In this document: piece after piece, positions 8,395-16,406 of the stretch
Layout of the letters: the number at the start of each line of letters is the position of its first letter
How positions within the stretch are numbered: the stretch's first letter is position 1
Assembly (NCBI RefSeq): GCF_001696535.1
Contig: NZ_MBQE01000002.1
Coordinates: forward strand, 496,001-560,000
DNA: 64,000 bases
DNA from: Stappia indica
Lineage (GTDB): Bacteria; Pseudomonadota; Alphaproteobacteria; Rhizobiales; Stappiaceae
Direction of reading: 5' to 3'
Notes under the pieces: generated by a model
Seen by the model: the letters and a program-made list of their open reading frames with translations, nothing else
What the model was told of the DNA's origin: nothing
Databases searched by the model: none
Program-made: the position numbers and the translations under genes

Positions 8395-9723
8395 TCAGTA
8401 GACGGCGATGCCCGGGAAGAGGATCAGGATCGCCACCGCCAGGACCTGCAGGCAGATGAAGGGCGCCAGCGAGCGGAAGATCTCGCCGAGCGATATTTCG
8501 GGCGGCGTCACGCTCTTGAGGTAGAAGGCGGCCGGACCGAAGGGCGGCGTCAGGAACGACACCTGCATGTTCATGGCGAAGAGCACGCCGAACCAGACCG
8601 GGTCGTAGCCGAGGCTGATCACGATCGGCACGAAGATCGGCATGGTCAGCAGCGCGATGCCGACCCAGTCCAGGAACATGCCCAGCACGAAGAGGATGCC
8701 CATCATCAGCAGGATGATGACGGTGGGCGAGTCCGAGACGCCGGTGATCAGCGAGGAGATGAAGCGGATGCCGCCCATCAGGTTGTAGACGCCGACCAGC
8801 GCGCTGGCGCCGATGCCAATCCACATGATCATGCCGACGGTCGCCAGCGTGTGCATGGCCGCGTCGAGCAGCATGGAGAAGGAGAACTCGCGCCGCAGGA
8901 TCGTCGAGACGATGACGCCGGCGACGCCGATGGCCGAGGCCTCCGTCACCGAGGCGATGCCGCCATAGATCGAGCCGAGCACCACCGAGACGACGAGGAC
9001 CGGCAGGATCAGCCCCTTCAGCAAGGGCAGCATCTCGGAGAAGGACGGGCGGTCTTCCGGCGGCGGCGGGGCGACCGTGGGATCGGTGTAGGAGCGGAAC
9101 AGGATGTAGCCGATATAGAGGCCGGCCAGCATGAAGCCCGGCAGGAACGCGGCGGTGAACAGCTCGCCGACCGAGACGTTGGCGGTCAGGCCGTAGATGA
9201 TCAGCACGATGGAGGGCGGCACCATCGTGCCGAGCGAGCCGCCGGCGCAGACGACGCCGATGGCCAGACGCCGGTCGTAGCCGAGGCGCAGCATCTGCGG
9301 CAGGGCGACAAGGCCGAGCAGCACGATCTCGCCGCCGATGATGCCGCTCATCGCCGCCAGGATCACCGCGACGAAGACGGTCTGCACCGCGACGCCGCCG
9401 CGCAGGCGCCCGCCGACCAGCTTCATGGCGTCGAACAGGTCGCGGGCGATGCCGGAGCGGTCGAGGATCGCTGCCATCAGCACGAACATCGGGACCGAGA
9501 CGAAGACGAAGGACGAGACGAAGGAATAGACGCGGCTGGTGATCAGCGGCACGGCATTGGGGCCGAACCAGCCGATGGCGAAGACGAGCGCCACCAGCAG
9601 CGTGACCAGAGCCAGCGGCATGCCGGTCAGCAGCAGCACCACCAGCAGGGCGAACAGCACCACCGTGCCGTATTCGATGCCGAGCGCCTTCAGGTTCAGG
9701 CCGAGGTCGAGAAGATCAAGCAT
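8395..9723 (-). CDS. TRAP transporter large membrane subunit (DctM family)
   Basis: The 442-residue hydrophobic protein has DctM hallmarks: [54 protein letters not shown] and [12 protein letters not shown]. The start overlaps the end of the upstream dctQ by 8 bases. It is the transport channel of TRAP system 2. The early motif and the AAMSG variant differ from the system 1 subunit, so the two systems are not recent duplicates. Confidence 0.9.
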   Translation of the reverse strand: MLDLLDLGLNLKALGIEYGTVVLFALLVVLLLTGMPLALVTLLVALVFAIGWFGPNAVPLITSRVYSFVSSFVFVSVPMFVLMAAILDRSGIARDLFDAMKLVGGRLRGGVAVQTVFVAVILAAMSGIIGGEIVLLGLVALPQMLRLGYDRRLAIGVVCAGGSLGTMVPPSIVLIIYGLTANVSVGELFTAAFLPGFMLAGLYIGYILFRSYTDPTVAPPPPEDRPSFSEMLPLLKGLILPVLVVSVVLGSIYGGIASVTEASAIGVAGVIVSTILRREFSFSMLLDAAMHTLATVGMIMWIGIGASALVGVYNLMGGIRFISSLITGVSDSPTVIILLMMGILFVLGMFLDWVGIALLTMPIFVPIVISLGYDPVWFGVLFAMNMQVSFLTPPFGPAAFYLKSVTPPEISLGEIFRSLAPFICLQVLAVAILILFPGIAVY

Positions 9724-10306
9724 CGGTCTGCCTCTCCGGCCTTGCGAGGCCGCGCAGGTAATTGAAGGTGAGGATCAGGAACTGCAGGCTCATCGTCACC
9801 AGCACCACGAACAGGAAAATCTTCAGCACGGCCGGCGCCGGCGAGTTCCAGGCGCTGCCGCTGGTTTCCAGCGCGAAGTTGCCGTCGGGACGGAACATCG
9901 CCTTCTTCGCCATCAGCCAGGCGGCCCAGGCGAAGAACAGGCTGGCGCCGAGACAGGTGAGGGAGATCAGCACGTCGAGCACGTTGCGCCGGCGCTTGCC
10001 GACGATGTCGTAGATCAGCACCACGCGGATATGGCTGTTGCGGGCCACGCAGTAGAGGCCGCCGAAGATGAAGGTGAGGGCGCTGAGGAAGGTCGTCGTC
10101 TCATGCGCCCAGGTGGTCGGCGAGTTGAAGACGTAGCGCAGGAAGATCTCCAGCACGAGCACCGCCATGGCGACGATGATACCGACGGCGAAAAGCCGCG
10201 CGATCCGGGTGATGGCCCAGCCGAGCCGGCCGGCTTCCGGCAGGTGTTCGAGCCGCCTGGCGGGAGGGCTGGCGATGTCGGGACGCGGGTCCGGGGCTGC
10301 GGACAT
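9716..10306 (-). CDS. TRAP transporter small membrane subunit (DctQ family)
   Basis: The ATG at 10306 (196 residues) was preferred over a longer frame because the family is about 160-200 residues and GGAG lies upstream. Four hydrophobic segments follow a polar N-terminus of about 30 residues. It is coupled to dctM by an 8-base overlap. The 97-bp gap to the dctP gene contains a GC-rich hairpin. Confidence 0.85.
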   Translation of the reverse strand: MSAAPDPRPDIASPPARRLEHLPEAGRLGWAITRIARLFAVGIIVAMAVLVLEIFLRYVFNSPTTWAHETTTFLSALTFIFGGLYCVARNSHIRVVLIYDIVGKRRRNVLDVLISLTCLGASLFFAWAAWLMAKKAMFRPDGNFALETSGSAWNSPAPAVLKIFLFVVLVTMSLQFLILTFNYLRGLARPERQTDA

Positions 10307-10359
10307 GGGGAGCCACTCCGGTCTGGTGCACGGTGCTGTCGGGGAGTTTCTAAGGATTG

Positions 10360-10386
10360 CCCGGGCGCACGGGACGCGCGCCCGGG
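10360..10386 (-). other. P-Q intercistronic hairpin, TRAP system 2
   Basis: CCCGGGCGC at 10360-10368 pairs perfectly with GCGCCCGGG at 10378-10386, with a 9-base loop. It sits between dctP (upstream on this strand) and dctQ, in the same relative place as the hairpins of the other two TRAP operons. Confidence 0.55.
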
Positions 10387-10402
10387 TCATGCGGGCTGTG
10401 CC

Positions 10403-11419
10403 TCAGTTCAGCAGGCCCTGGCTCTTCAGGTAGGTCGTCAGCGTGTCGTAGACCTTGCGGGCATTGTCCGAGCGGTCGGCGATCTTGGCCCACTGGTCCA
10501 TGGCGATGGTGCGGAAGCGCGCGCGCTCCTCGGCCGGCCAGTTATGCACGGTGATGTTCGGATCGGCCGAGGCTTCGGCGAAGGTCTTCAGGTCGTTCAT
10601 CGACAGGATGGCGACCGAATCCTGCGCGAAGTCGCGGACCGACACGGTGAGGATCGCCTGCAGGTCGGCCGGCAGGGCGTTCCACTTGTCGAGGTTCATC
10701 GACACCTCGACCAGCGGCATGGAGTGGAAGCCGGGATAGACCGGGTGCGGCGCCACCTTGTGCAGGCCCTGCTGGTGGTTGGTCGAGAACACGGTGGAGT
10801 CCGCGGCATCGATCACGCCCTTGTCGAGCGCGGTGTAGACCTCCGAATAGGGAAGGTTCACCGGCACGGCGCCGGCCGCGGCAAAGACTTCCTGGATCAG
10901 GCCTTCGGGCGCGCGGACCTTGAGGCCCTTGAGGTCGTCGACGCCGTCGAGCGGACGGGCGGAGACGAAGCCCTCGAGGCCGGTCGTGGTGGCGCCGATG
11001 AAGCGCAGGCCGTAGGGGTTTTCCAGCTCGTTCATCAGCTCGTGGCCGCCGCCATAGTTGATGAAGCGGAACATCTCGTCGGGCGACGACCAGGCGCCGG
11101 TCGGGTTGGCGATCAGGCCGAAGGCCGGGTCCTTGCCGGAGAAGTAGCTGACGTCGGTGATGTGGCCGTCGAGAATGCCGGCGCCGACGGCGTCCTGCGT
11201 CTCGTTGTATTCGACCACCGCGCCGACCGGCAGCAGCTCGATCACGAGCCGGCCGCCGGACATTTCCTTCACCCGCTCGGTCCAGGCCTGCTGGATGGCG
11301 AAGTTCGGGTTGCCGGCCGGGTCGACCGACTGGAACTTGAACTCGAATTCCTGTGCCAGGGCGCCGGTGCCGGCCAGAAGGCCGGTCGCCAGGATGGCGG
11401 TTGCAAGTGTCTTTCTCAT
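10403..11419 (-). CDS. TRAP transporter solute-binding protein (DctP family)
   Basis: The ATG at 11419 has GGGAGG upstream and gives 338 residues with a signal peptide cut near ALAQ-EF, so the protein is periplasmic. DctP features are the early KFQSVDPAGN, the DDLKGLKVRAPEG motif and the PYSEVYTALDKGVIDAADS segment. The latter is the ligand-proximal region typical of binding proteins for hydroxy- or keto-carboxylates. It belongs to the operon with the hydroxyacid dehydrogenase, GMC and FAH genes. Confidence 0.9.
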   Translation of the reverse strand: MRKTLATAILATGLLAGTGALAQEFEFKFQSVDPAGNPNFAIQQAWTERVKEMSGGRLVIELLPVGAVVEYNETQDAVGAGILDGHITDVSYFSGKDPAFGLIANPTGAWSSPDEMFRFINYGGGHELMNELENPYGLRFIGATTTGLEGFVSARPLDGVDDLKGLKVRAPEGLIQEVFAAAGAVPVNLPYSEVYTALDKGVIDAADSTVFSTNHQQGLHKVAPHPVYPGFHSMPLVEVSMNLDKWNALPADLQAILTVSVRDFAQDSVAILSMNDLKTFAEASADPNITVHNWPAEERARFRTIAMDQWAKIADRSDNARKVYDTLTTYLKSQGLLN

Positions 11420-11503
11420 GGTTTTCCTCCCAAGCGCGGACATGTTTGTCTGATCCCATGTCCCTGGATCGTGCCGCGGGGTTTCCCCGCGAAGTCTGTC
11501 ACG

Positions 11504-12541
11504 TCAGGCGACGCCGCTCAGCGGCGTCGCGACCGGCGAATTCACCAGGTTGCGCAGCCGTCCCTCGCGCAGGAACTGCATGGCCGTCTCCACCGACAGG
11601 CGGCGGGCATCGGCAACGCTTTCCGGGCTGGACCAGGCGGCATGCGGGGTGACGAACAGGCGTTCCCCGACGATGGGGTCGGCGCCGTTCGCATAGGCAA
11701 GGGCGATGGCGTCCGCGGGCGAGGGCGGCTCGACCGGCAGCACGTCGATGCCGGCGCCGGCGATGGTGCCCTTGCGCAGCGCATCGAGCAACGCGTCCAT
11801 GTCGATGATGGCGCCGCGGGCGGTGTTGATCAGCACCGCGTGCGGCTGCATCTGCGCCAGGCGCTCCGCGTTGATCATCTTCAGCGTCTGCGGGGTCAGC
11901 GGGCAGTGCAGGCTGACCACGTCCGCCTGCGCCAGCAGCTCCTCCAGCCGGTCGCAGCGGTCGACGCCGGCGGCGATCTCCGTGCCGCGAGAGACCAACG
12001 GATCGTAGGCGAGCACGCGCATGCCGAAGGCCTTGGCCCGCAGCGCCGCGGCGATGCCGATGCGGCCCAGTCCGACGACGCCGAAGGTCTTGCCCCTCAG
12101 GCGGGCGAGCAGCGGGGCGCGGGCATGGTCGAAGCCCTCCTGCGGCGAGGCCATCAGGTTGCGGTGATAGGAGCCGATGCCCCGGCGCAGGGTCAGCATC
12201 AGGGCGATGGCGTGGTCGGCCACCTCGCTGGTGCCGTAGTCGGGAGTGTTGCAGACCGGGATGCCGGCAGCCGCCGCCGCGTCCAGGTCGATATGATCGA
12301 AGCCGACGCCGGCCCGCACGATGATGCGGCAGCGCTCCAGCCTTGCGATCATCTCGCGCGTCACCGGCATCTCGTGCCACACCACCATCGCGTCGCAGCC
12401 GCGCAGCACCGCATCCGGCAACCGGTCGAAGCTGCGCTCCCGGTAGATGTCCCACTCGACGTCCTCGCCCGCCGTCGCCCTCTCGATCAGGGCATCGTCC
12501 GGGTATTGGGCGTCGGGGGTCAGCAGGCGTAGGCGGGACAT
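11504..12541 (-). CDS. D-isomer-specific 2-hydroxyacid dehydrogenase, C-terminal-binding-protein-like
   Basis: The ATG at 12541 is preceded by AAGAGG and gives 345 residues. The NAD-binding motif GLGRIG is at 157-162. The catalytic triad of the family is intact: R242 (NTARGAIID), E271 and H300 (VTPHAAW). It should reversibly reduce a 2-oxoacid to a D-2-hydroxyacid in the cytoplasm. It is the first gene of the TRAP-2 operon, 84 bp ahead of dctP, and its divergent neighbour is a GntR regulator. The substrate could be the imported acid itself or a product of the FAH step. Confidence 0.9.
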   Translation of the reverse strand: MSRLRLLTPDAQYPDDALIERATAGEDVEWDIYRERSFDRLPDAVLRGCDAMVVWHEMPVTREMIARLERCRIIVRAGVGFDHIDLDAAAAAGIPVCNTPDYGTSEVADHAIALMLTLRRGIGSYHRNLMASPQEGFDHARAPLLARLRGKTFGVVGLGRIGIAAALRAKAFGMRVLAYDPLVSRGTEIAAGVDRCDRLEELLAQADVVSLHCPLTPQTLKMINAERLAQMQPHAVLINTARGAIIDMDALLDALRKGTIAGAGIDVLPVEPPSPADAIALAYANGADPIVGERLFVTPHAAWSSPESVADARRLSVETAMQFLREGRLRNLVNSPVATPLSGVA

Positions 12542-12590
12542 GGTGAACCTCTTGGAGTTCGCAAGCACGCGATTGGTGATTGACGTTTCC

Positions 12591-12608
12591 ATTCTAGAAT
12601 TCTAGAAT
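12591..12608. promoter_or_regulatory. Perfect 18-bp palindrome, probable GntR operator
   Basis: ATTCTAGAATTCTAGAAT is fully self-complementary. It is made of two TCTAGA cores 10 bp apart, one helical turn. It lies 49 bp upstream of the hydroxyacid dehydrogenase start and 111 bp upstream of the preferred GntR start, in the only A+T-rich stretch nearby. It is a strong candidate for a dimeric GntR/FCD repressor site. Confidence 0.65.
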
Positions 12609-12719
12609 TTCATGGAATGTCAAACGGTTTTTATCGCGCTTGAAAAAGTCCGGAATTCGGGTGATTTCAGGCTTGTTCGTCCGCGCTGGGACTGCCGCCG
12701 GACCGGGAAGGAGACGCCC

Positions 12720-13442
12720 TTGTCACTCACTCAGGAGGCCTGCGAGCGGCTGCGCGATGCCATCGTGTCGGGCAAGTTCGAGTTCGGCGAGCGGTTGTCG
12801 GAGGAGCAGATCGCCCGGGCGCTGGGCATGAGCAAGGCGCCGGTGCGCGCGGCGTTCATGGACCTGCGCGACATGGGGCTCGTCACGATCGTGCCGCAGG
12901 CCGGCACCTATGTGGTCACGCCCTCGCGGCAGGACGTTGCGGAGATGAGCCGCTTCCGCGCGATGCTGGAGCGCGAGGCGCTGCAGGATGCGCTGGCGCG
13001 CGATCCCGATGCCCTCGTGCACCGGCTGAACGGGGCGATCTCCCAGATGCAGCATGCCATCGAGGTGGGTGAGTGGTGGCTCTACAGCCGCGCCGACAGC
13101 GCCTATCACCGGGTCATCCTGCAGATGGCCGGCAACCGCTACCTGGAAAAGGCCTACGATCTCACCGCGACGGCGCTGGAGGCGCTGCGCGCGCGGCTGC
13201 AGTCGGGCGAGGGCAATTTCTGGAGCCGGTCCTTCTCCGAACATGTGGAGATGCGCGACCTCATCATGCGGCGCGAGTTCGAGGCGGCCCACGCCCTGCT
13301 GCAGGAGCATATCCTGGTGATCAACCGTTCGCTCGCCCTGCCCGAGAACGGGCTGCAGGCCGGCCCGTCCGCGCGGCAGAAGGGCAAGCGGCGTTCGGAC
13401 GAGGAGTGCCTGGCGGCGCTGTCCGCCCCGGTCCTTCCCTAG
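12720..13442 (+). CDS. GntR-family regulator, FCD type
   Basis: TTG at 12720 was chosen as start because GGAAGGAG lies 6 bases upstream and the product is then 240 residues, normal for the family. An in-frame ATG at 12612 lies next to the palindrome and has no ribosome-binding site. A winged helix occupies residues 5-70 (SEEQIARALGMSKAPVRAAFMDL). The FCD effector domain follows from about residue 78 with the expected D/H positions (SAYHRVILQMAGN, SEHVEMRDLI). It is divergent from the TRAP-2 catabolic operon and probably represses it until the substrate or an intermediate binds. Confidence 0.85.
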   Translation: MSLTQEACERLRDAIVSGKFEFGERLSEEQIARALGMSKAPVRAAFMDLRDMGLVTIVPQAGTYVVTPSRQDVAEMSRFRAMLEREALQDALARDPDALVHRLNGAISQMQHAIEVGEWWLYSRADSAYHRVILQMAGNRYLEKAYDLTATALEALRARLQSGEGNFWSRSFSEHVEMRDLIMRREFEAAHALLQEHILVINRSLALPENGLQAGPSARQKGKRRSDEECLAALSAPVLP

Positions 13443-13457
13443 GTCGGCGCCGCCGCC

Positions 13458-14378
13458 CTAGCGCGAGGCAGGCGGCTCCGCGATCGCGTATTTCTCGATC
13501 ATCGCTTCCAGATAGGCGATCGCATCGGCGCCCTTCAGGGCATCGCCCCACAGGCGTTCGGCGATGTCCTCGTGCAGGCTCATCGCCTCGGCGGCCGAGG
13601 TGATCAAGGCGACGCCGAGGCGCACGTTCGGCTGCTCGCCGAGCCGGAACGGGCTGATCGCCAGCACCGAGCGGTTGGTCTGGCGGAAGATCTGGAAGCT
13701 CGTCGCCGGCACCGGGCCGCGGACGATGCCGATCTGGATGCCGATGGGCTGGTCGCGCAGCATCGACAGCAGATACTCGGCTTCGCGCCGGGCCATCAGC
13801 CGGCGATGGTCGGTCGCCTGCGGCGACAGGTCGTGCCGGCCGATCAGTCCGTGCAGCAGGAAGCGCTCGAGGTCGGCCGAGGAGATCAGGCTGACGATCA
13901 GCGGCCGGCGCAGGCGGAAGGCGTCCTTTCGCGCATGCAGGATCTCCAGCAGCCGCTCCACGGCCTCCGCCGCCTCGCCCGTAGGATCCGTGCCTTCGGG
14001 AATCGATTCGAGCAGCACCTCCTTGAGGATGTCGTCATAGCCGTCGGAGGTGAGCAGGTAGGACATCGGGCTGAACAGGCCGATGATCTGCTGGCAGTCG
14101 TCCTCCAACTGGCGCATGCGCTCGAAGAAGCCGATGGAGGTGCTGACATATTCCACCCCGACGCCGAGCAGGCTGGGCAGCGACACGCCGAGTTCGTCGG
14201 CGATGGAGGTGAGCATCTCGATCTTGCGGATCTCGCCCTTTTCGGCCCGGTAGAGGGCGGCGCGGGAGATGCCCAGCTTTTCCGCCAGCACCTCCGGCGT
14301 CAGGCCCTTGCCGAGGCGATGGGCCCTCAGTCTTGCGCCGATGTCGCTGAATCGGATGGCGTCGTCGTTCTGGGTCAA
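13458..14378 (-). CDS. XRE-type helix-turn-helix regulator with C-terminal sensor region
   Basis: The 306-residue protein has an N-terminal XRE helix-turn-helix (about residues 13-66, LTPEVLAEKLGISRAALYRAEKG). About 230 further residues have no motif I can name but look like a folded, possibly ligand-binding, domain. It is divergent from the TRAP-3/dihydroorotate operon across 236 bp that contain palindromes and a sigma-70-like promoter, so it is the likely local regulator. The gene converges on the GntR gene with 15 bp between stops. Confidence 0.8.
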   Translation of the reverse strand: MTQNDDAIRFSDIGARLRAHRLGKGLTPEVLAEKLGISRAALYRAEKGEIRKIEMLTSIADELGVSLPSLLGVGVEYVSTSIGFFERMRQLEDDCQQIIGLFSPMSYLLTSDGYDDILKEVLLESIPEGTDPTGEAAEAVERLLEILHARKDAFRLRRPLIVSLISSADLERFLLHGLIGRHDLSPQATDHRRLMARREAEYLLSMLRDQPIGIQIGIVRGPVPATSFQIFRQTNRSVLAISPFRLGEQPNVRLGVALITSAAEAMSLHEDIAERLWGDALKGADAIAYLEAMIEKYAIAEPPASR

Positions 14379-14476
14379 AAGGCGGTCCCGTGGGCTGGCT
14401 CAGGGCGCGCCGGCGCGATGGCCGGTCGACCGGAGCGGGCCGTACAATTCCTGGCATGATAATCAGTTCTTGGATG

Positions 14477-14503
14477 AATTGTCCAATTGTCTCATTTTTG
14501 AGA
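14477..14503. promoter_or_regulatory. Repeats upstream of the TRAP-3 promoter, probable operator
   Basis: AATTGTC occurs twice, at 14477-14483 and 14485-14491. It is followed by TCTCA-TTTT-TGAGA, a perfect inverted repeat at 14490-14503. The block ends 7 bp before the -35 box of the promoter below, in the position of an activator or repressor site. The divergent XRE protein is the natural candidate to bind it. Confidence 0.5.
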
Positions 14504-14510
14504 TGAGTCG

Positions 14511-14539
14511 TTGACAGGTTCCTGCGCGCTCAATACGCT
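14511..14539 (+). promoter_or_regulatory. Sigma-70-type promoter of the TRAP-3/dihydroorotate operon
   Basis: TTGACA at 14511-14516 and TACGCT at 14534-14539 are separated by 17 bp. They lie 75 bp upstream of the dctP start at 14615. The -35 box is perfect and the -10 box is fair. Confidence 0.6.
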
Positions 14540-14614
14540 ATTCACTTCCGCGCCTGTATCGCGCCAAGAAACAAAAGCGTATCCAGTGCCTGTTACCCCT
14601 AGAGGTGGAGCCCT

Positions 14615-15637
14615 ATGACACATACTGTTCGTAAACTGGCCGCTTCGGCCGTGATTGCCGTTGCCGGCGTCGCCTTCTCGACCGGCGCGTTCGCTGCGGA
14701 CTTCGTTGCCAAGATCGGCCATCTGGAGTCGACCCAGCAGTCCCGTCACGTGCACCTTGAGAAGGTCGCGGCACTGGTCGCCGAGCGCACCAACGGCGCC
14801 GTCGAGTTCCAGATCTTCCCGCAGGGCCAGCTCGGCCAGCAGCGCGAGATGACCGAGGGCGTGCAGCTCGGCTCGCTCGAGGCGACCGTGGCTCCGGCTG
14901 CCTTCCTCGGCGGCTTCAACCCGGTCGTGTCGATCCTCGACATTCCCTTCCTGCTCCCCGAGGACGATGCCAAGGCCCAGGAGCTGCGCTCGGGCACCTT
15001 CGGCAAGGCGCTGTGCGAGTCCTTCGAGAGCCGCGGCGTCGAGTGCCTGATGCTCTGGCCGAACGGCCGCAAGAACTTCTCCTCCAGCAAGCCGCTGGCG
15101 AGCATGGAAGACTTCTCCGGCCAGAAGTTCCGCGTGATGGATTCCAGCATCCTGATCGAGCAGTTCAAGGCCGTCGGCGCCTCCGCCATCGCGCTGCCCT
15201 TCGGCGAGCTCTACACCTCGCTGCAGACCGGCGTCGTCGATGCCCAGGAGAACCCGCTCGACACCATCCGCGCCATGAAGTTCTACGAGGTCCAGAAGTA
15301 CCTCGTGCTCTCCAACCACGGCGCGATGGAGGACGTGATCCTCTTCAACCCGACCTTCTGGGCCAGCCTGCCGGAAGAGTACCGCACGATCATCACCGAC
15401 GCTTTCGCCGAGGTGATCCCGGACCTGATCGCCCACAAGAAGGCCTCCGTCGCCTCCTCGCTGGAAGAGATCAAGGCTGCCGGCGTCGAGGTGCGCGAGC
15501 TCTCGGCCGAGGAGAAGGCCGCGTTCCGCGAGACCATGTACCCGGCTGCCCGTAACGCCTACATCCAGGGCGCCGGCGAGGAAGGCCTCGAGCTGGTGAA
15601 CCTGTACGAGCAGGAATACGCTACGATTACCAAGTAA
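14615..15637 (+). CDS. TRAP transporter solute-binding protein (DctP family)
   Basis: The 340-residue protein has a signal peptide ending near GAFA-AD. DctP features include the early KIGHLEST stretch, the FPQGQLGQQREMTEGVQLGS segment, the FSGQKFRVMDS motif and FGELYTSLQTGVVDAQENP. It is the first gene of an operon that continues with DctQ, DctM and four enzymes of dihydroorotate metabolism, so the likely ligand is orotate, dihydroorotate or N-carbamoylaspartate. Ligand identity is inferred from context only. A strong hairpin follows the stop. Confidence 0.9.
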   Translation: MTHTVRKLAASAVIAVAGVAFSTGAFAADFVAKIGHLESTQQSRHVHLEKVAALVAERTNGAVEFQIFPQGQLGQQREMTEGVQLGSLEATVAPAAFLGGFNPVVSILDIPFLLPEDDAKAQELRSGTFGKALCESFESRGVECLMLWPNGRKNFSSSKPLASMEDFSGQKFRVMDSSILIEQFKAVGASAIALPFGELYTSLQTGVVDAQENPLDTIRAMKFYEVQKYLVLSNHGAMEDVILFNPTFWASLPEEYRTIITDAFAEVIPDLIAHKKASVASSLEEIKAAGVEVRELSAEEKAAFRETMYPAARNAYIQGAGEEGLELVNLYEQEYATITK

Positions 15638-15649
15638 TCGTCGGCGGTG

Positions 15650-15681
15650 CCTGCGGGCGCGGCCCGGACCGCGCCCGCAGG
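15650..15681 (+). other. P-Q intercistronic hairpin, TRAP system 3
   Basis: CCTGCGGGCGCGG at 15650-15662 pairs perfectly over 13 bp with CCGCGCCCGCAGG at 15669-15681 around a 6-base loop. It is the most stable of the three P-Q hairpins. No T-tract follows. Confidence 0.65.
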
Positions 15682-15687
15682 CTCTTC

Positions 15688-15710
15688 CCCTGCCGCTTCG
15701 TTCGGCAGGG
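15688..15710 (+). other. Second hairpin in the dctP-dctQ gap
   Basis: CCCTGCCG and CGGCAGGG form an 8-bp stem with a 7-base loop, six bases after the first hairpin. The rest of the 265-bp gap up to the dctQ start shows no open frame I would call a gene. Confidence 0.45.
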
Positions 15711-15902
15711 CGGGCCCGGACAACGCCCGCACAGTCTTCCGCCTGCGGTGTTGCAGCAGGGGGATGCCACCCGGCCCGTACCGGCCGGCATCAGTACAGA
15801 CCTGAATGTCCGCGCGGCTCGGACCGCGCCCGCAAGCTTCCTCCCGACCACCGTCCGGTGGCGGACGGGACGGGCCTTGCGGCGGATGTCTGGAGCAAAT
15901 CT

Positions 15903-16406
15903 ATGCGCAGTGCTCTTTCGGTCCTGCGCACCGTCGAACGGTGCGCACTCGTTTCGATTTTCCTGACCATGGCGGGGCTCTACTTCGTCAACGTCGTCGT
16001 TCGCGCCTCGGGCAGCCCCCTTGCCTCCAGCCTCGGCTGGATCGAGGAAGCGGTCCGCCTGATGAACCTCTACCTGGTCTTCCTCGCCCTCGGATACGCG
16101 CTCGAGATCGGACGGCACGTCGCCGTCGATACCTGGCGCACCCGCATCGCCGAGGCGACCCACCTGCCGGTCCAGCGCATCATCGATGCCGTCGGCTTCC
16201 TCTTCTCGCTCTATCTCGTCTGGCTCGCCTGGAAGATGACGCTGTTCGTCTTCGGCTCCGGCCAGAAAAGCCCGACGCTGGGCCTCAAGATGGGCTGGAT
16301 CTATGTCGCGCCCCTGGTCGGCTTCGGGCTGCTTGCCCTGCGCTACCTGCTGAGCTTCCTCGGGCTGATCGATCGCACGCCGGCACGGGAGGCCGACGAG
16401 GCATGA
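15903..16406 (+). CDS. TRAP transporter small membrane subunit (DctQ family)
   Basis: The ATG at 15903 has GGAG 7 bases upstream and gives 167 residues, as expected for DctQ. An in-frame ATG 45 bases earlier lacks a binding site. Four hydrophobic segments are visible. The stop overlaps the dctM start as ATGA. Confidence 0.86.
   Translation: MRSALSVLRTVERCALVSIFLTMAGLYFVNVVVRASGSPLASSLGWIEEAVRLMNLYLVFLALGYALEIGRHVAVDTWRTRIAEATHLPVQRIIDAVGFLFSLYLVWLAWKMTLFVFGSGQKSPTLGLKMGWIYVAPLVGFGLLALRYLLSFLGLIDRTPAREADEA

Noticed and set aside
12612-12719. Upstream ATG start for the GntR regulator
   Set aside because: It sits 3 bases after the palindrome with no ribosome-binding site. The TTG at 12720 has GGAAGGAG at ideal spacing.
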